Assembly: GCA_902470805.1 (NCBI GenBank)
Contig: CABRHX010000006.1
Coordinates: 1-64,000, forward strand
DNA length: 64,000 nucleotides
Reading direction: 5' to 3'
Source: an uncultured Collinsella sp.
GTDB taxonomy: Bacteria; Actinomycetota; Coriobacteriia; Coriobacteriales; Coriobacteriaceae
In this document: piece by piece, positions 63,170 through 64,000 of the stretch
Layout of the letters: each line of letters starts with the position of its first letter
How positions within the stretch are numbered: the first letter of the stretch is position 1
Notes under the pieces: generated by a model
Told to the model about the DNA's origin: nothing
Database searches by the model: none
Seen by the model: only the letters and a program-made list of their open reading frames with translations
Position numbers and translations under genes: made by a program

Positions 63170-64000
63170 TTGGCGCGCGGATCTGCACAAAACGCCAAAG
63201 GTAATAAGGCCAATAACCAACCGGCATCTGCTAAGGGTGCCGGTTCCCATCTTCGTGCCAATAAGGGCCACGAGGCCGACTTCGGCGATTTTGAGCCGCT
63301 GGTCGAGCCCTCGGCCAACCGCGATATCGCCGGCGTGGTCATCGCCGTTTTGGCGATTGCGTCCTTCATTGCCGTGATTTCGCCGGCAACAGCGCCCGTG
63401 ACGGCTGCGGTTGCCGGTTTCTACCACCTGGGCTTTGGTCTGGGCGCCTACGTGCTGCCGATCGTCATTTTGCTGTTTGCCGCCACGCTCTTTTTAGGTG
63501 AGGACTCGCCGCTCAACGCGCGCTCTGTTGCGGGCGGCGCCGTGGTCTTTATCGCCGTCGTCTCCATTCTCTCGCTGATGGTGCCGGGTACGAGCGACTC
63601 GTGCGACCCTATGTTCACGCCGCAAAATCTGTCCGACTCGGGTGGCTATATCGGTGCGTTTATTGCGAGTGCGCTGCAGAATGCCCTGGGTAAGCCTATC
63701 GCGATGGTGGTCCTGTTGGGTCTGGCCGTCGTTGGTTTTGTCATCATTGGCTTTTCGGTGGGCGGCGTACTGCGCTCTGCCCGCGATCGTGCGGCAGATT
63801 TTGCCGAGCGCCGTCGTGCCGATGTTAACGCGAGCCCGTGGGGTGACGACGAAGCCCTGTCGGTGCCTGGTGTCGCCCGCCCCCGCCTGAGCATTCTGCG
63901 CCAAAAGAGTTCTGATGCGGCCGTGACCACGGTCATGGGCAACGATGTAGACCCGGTTTTGGACGATGACGACGAGGACGAGGATCCGTTTGTCGACGTG
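63170..64000 (+). CDS. ftsK: DNA translocase FtsK, N-terminal part (runs off the window)
   Basis: This open frame of 277 codons has no stop before the window end. TTG 63170 has GGAGG (63159-63163) 6 nt upstream. After a basic, low-complexity head of about 45 residues come four membrane helices (VVIAVLAIASFIAVI, LGAYVLPIVILLFAATLFL, cited in part: YVLPIVILLFAATLF, VVFIAVVSILSLMVPG, and MVVLLGLAVVGFVIIGFSVGG, cited in part: LLGLAVVGFVIIGF), matching the FtsK/SpoIIIE membrane domain, followed by an acidic linker (LDDDDEDEDPF). The motor domain lies outside the window, so the name rests on the membrane domain and on position after rnj, which is common in actinobacteria. Confidence 0.85.
   Translation, partial: MARGSAQNAKGNKANNQPASAKGAGSHLRANKGHEADFGDFEPLVEPSANRDIAGVVIAVLAIASFIAVISPATAPVTAAVAGFYHLGFGLGAYVLPIVILLFAATLFLGEDSPLNARSVAGGAVVFIAVVSILSLMVPGTSDSCDPMFTPQNLSDSGGYIGAFIASALQNALGKPIAMVVLLGLAVVGFVIIGFSVGGVLRSARDRAADFAERRRADVNASPWGDDEALSVPGVARPRLSILRQKSSDAAVTTVMGNDVDPVLDDDDEDEDPFVDV

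Noticed and set aside
61513..63369. 618-codon open frame antisense to rnj and ftsK
   Set aside because: It spans two real genes on the other strand and has no motif.

Overview
The window is about 64 kb of a high-GC Gram-positive, fermentative bacterium. An actinobacterial mIHF-like nucleoid protein, GC-rich codon usage with many GTG and TTG starts, pyruvate phosphate dikinase plus AdhE, and a class IB PyrD/PyrK pair all point to an anaerobic coriobacterium, most likely Collinsella or a close relative. This is an inference from gene content, not a database match. No tRNA, rRNA or CRISPR array was seen.

Region by region: (1) 1-7500 is accessory and mostly AT-richer than the rest. It holds a DUF1648 membrane protein whose start region carries a frameshift-type A-run, an unidentified GC-rich gene, and a leftward three-gene RiPP-type cassette: a PqqD/RRE-GNAT fusion, a radical SAM enzyme and a Cys-free 60-aa precursor with a YxxP leader. 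Divergent from it are a small membrane protein, an ABC half-transporter and the 3' remnant of a second ABC gene. (2) 7500-8250 is a repeat-bearing boundary. (3) 8254-28169 is a core block: ppdK, rplS, rnhB-yraN-comM-dprA-trmFO-xerC, rpsB-tsf, and pyrH-frr-uppS-cdsA-dxr-rseP-ispG-proS. (4) 28348-31849 has a phosphotransferase and adhE on the minus strand. (5) 32001-33060 is a REP-associated transposase module. (6) rpmB (minus) is followed by pyrR-pyrB-pyrC-pyrK-pyrD-pyrF behind a likely attenuator. (7) 39368-41778 is mihF-gmk-rpoZ-thiI. (8) 41992-58453 runs comEA-comEC-holA, rpsT, lepA-dus-hemW, two unlike DnaJ genes, mtaB-phoH-ybeY-dgkA-era-recO and rpsO. (9) 58603-64000 has pnp, a pair of remarkable long-hairpin elements, the RNase J gene and the 5' part of ftsK.

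Several sets work together: the whole pyr operon except carAB and pyrE; MEP isoprenoid steps (dxr, ispG) with the undecaprenyl and phospholipid genes uppS, cdsA and dgkA; the competence set (comEA, comEC, dprA, comM); ribosome and RNA turnover genes (rpsO, pnp, rnj, ybeY, era); and pyruvate/ethanol metabolism (ppdK, adhE), whose upstream regions share two exact sequence motifs in the same order.

The strongest candidates for something undescribed are two hairpin elements between pnp and rnj. They share a 69-nt core with covarying inner stems but have long perfect arms of unrelated sequence. The Cys-free RiPP cassette with its RRE-GNAT fusion is second. Others worth attention are the DUF1648 A-run frameshift, a XerC gene without a canonical start codon, an RseP with an inserted helical domain, and a membrane-anchored DnaJ next to an ordinary one.
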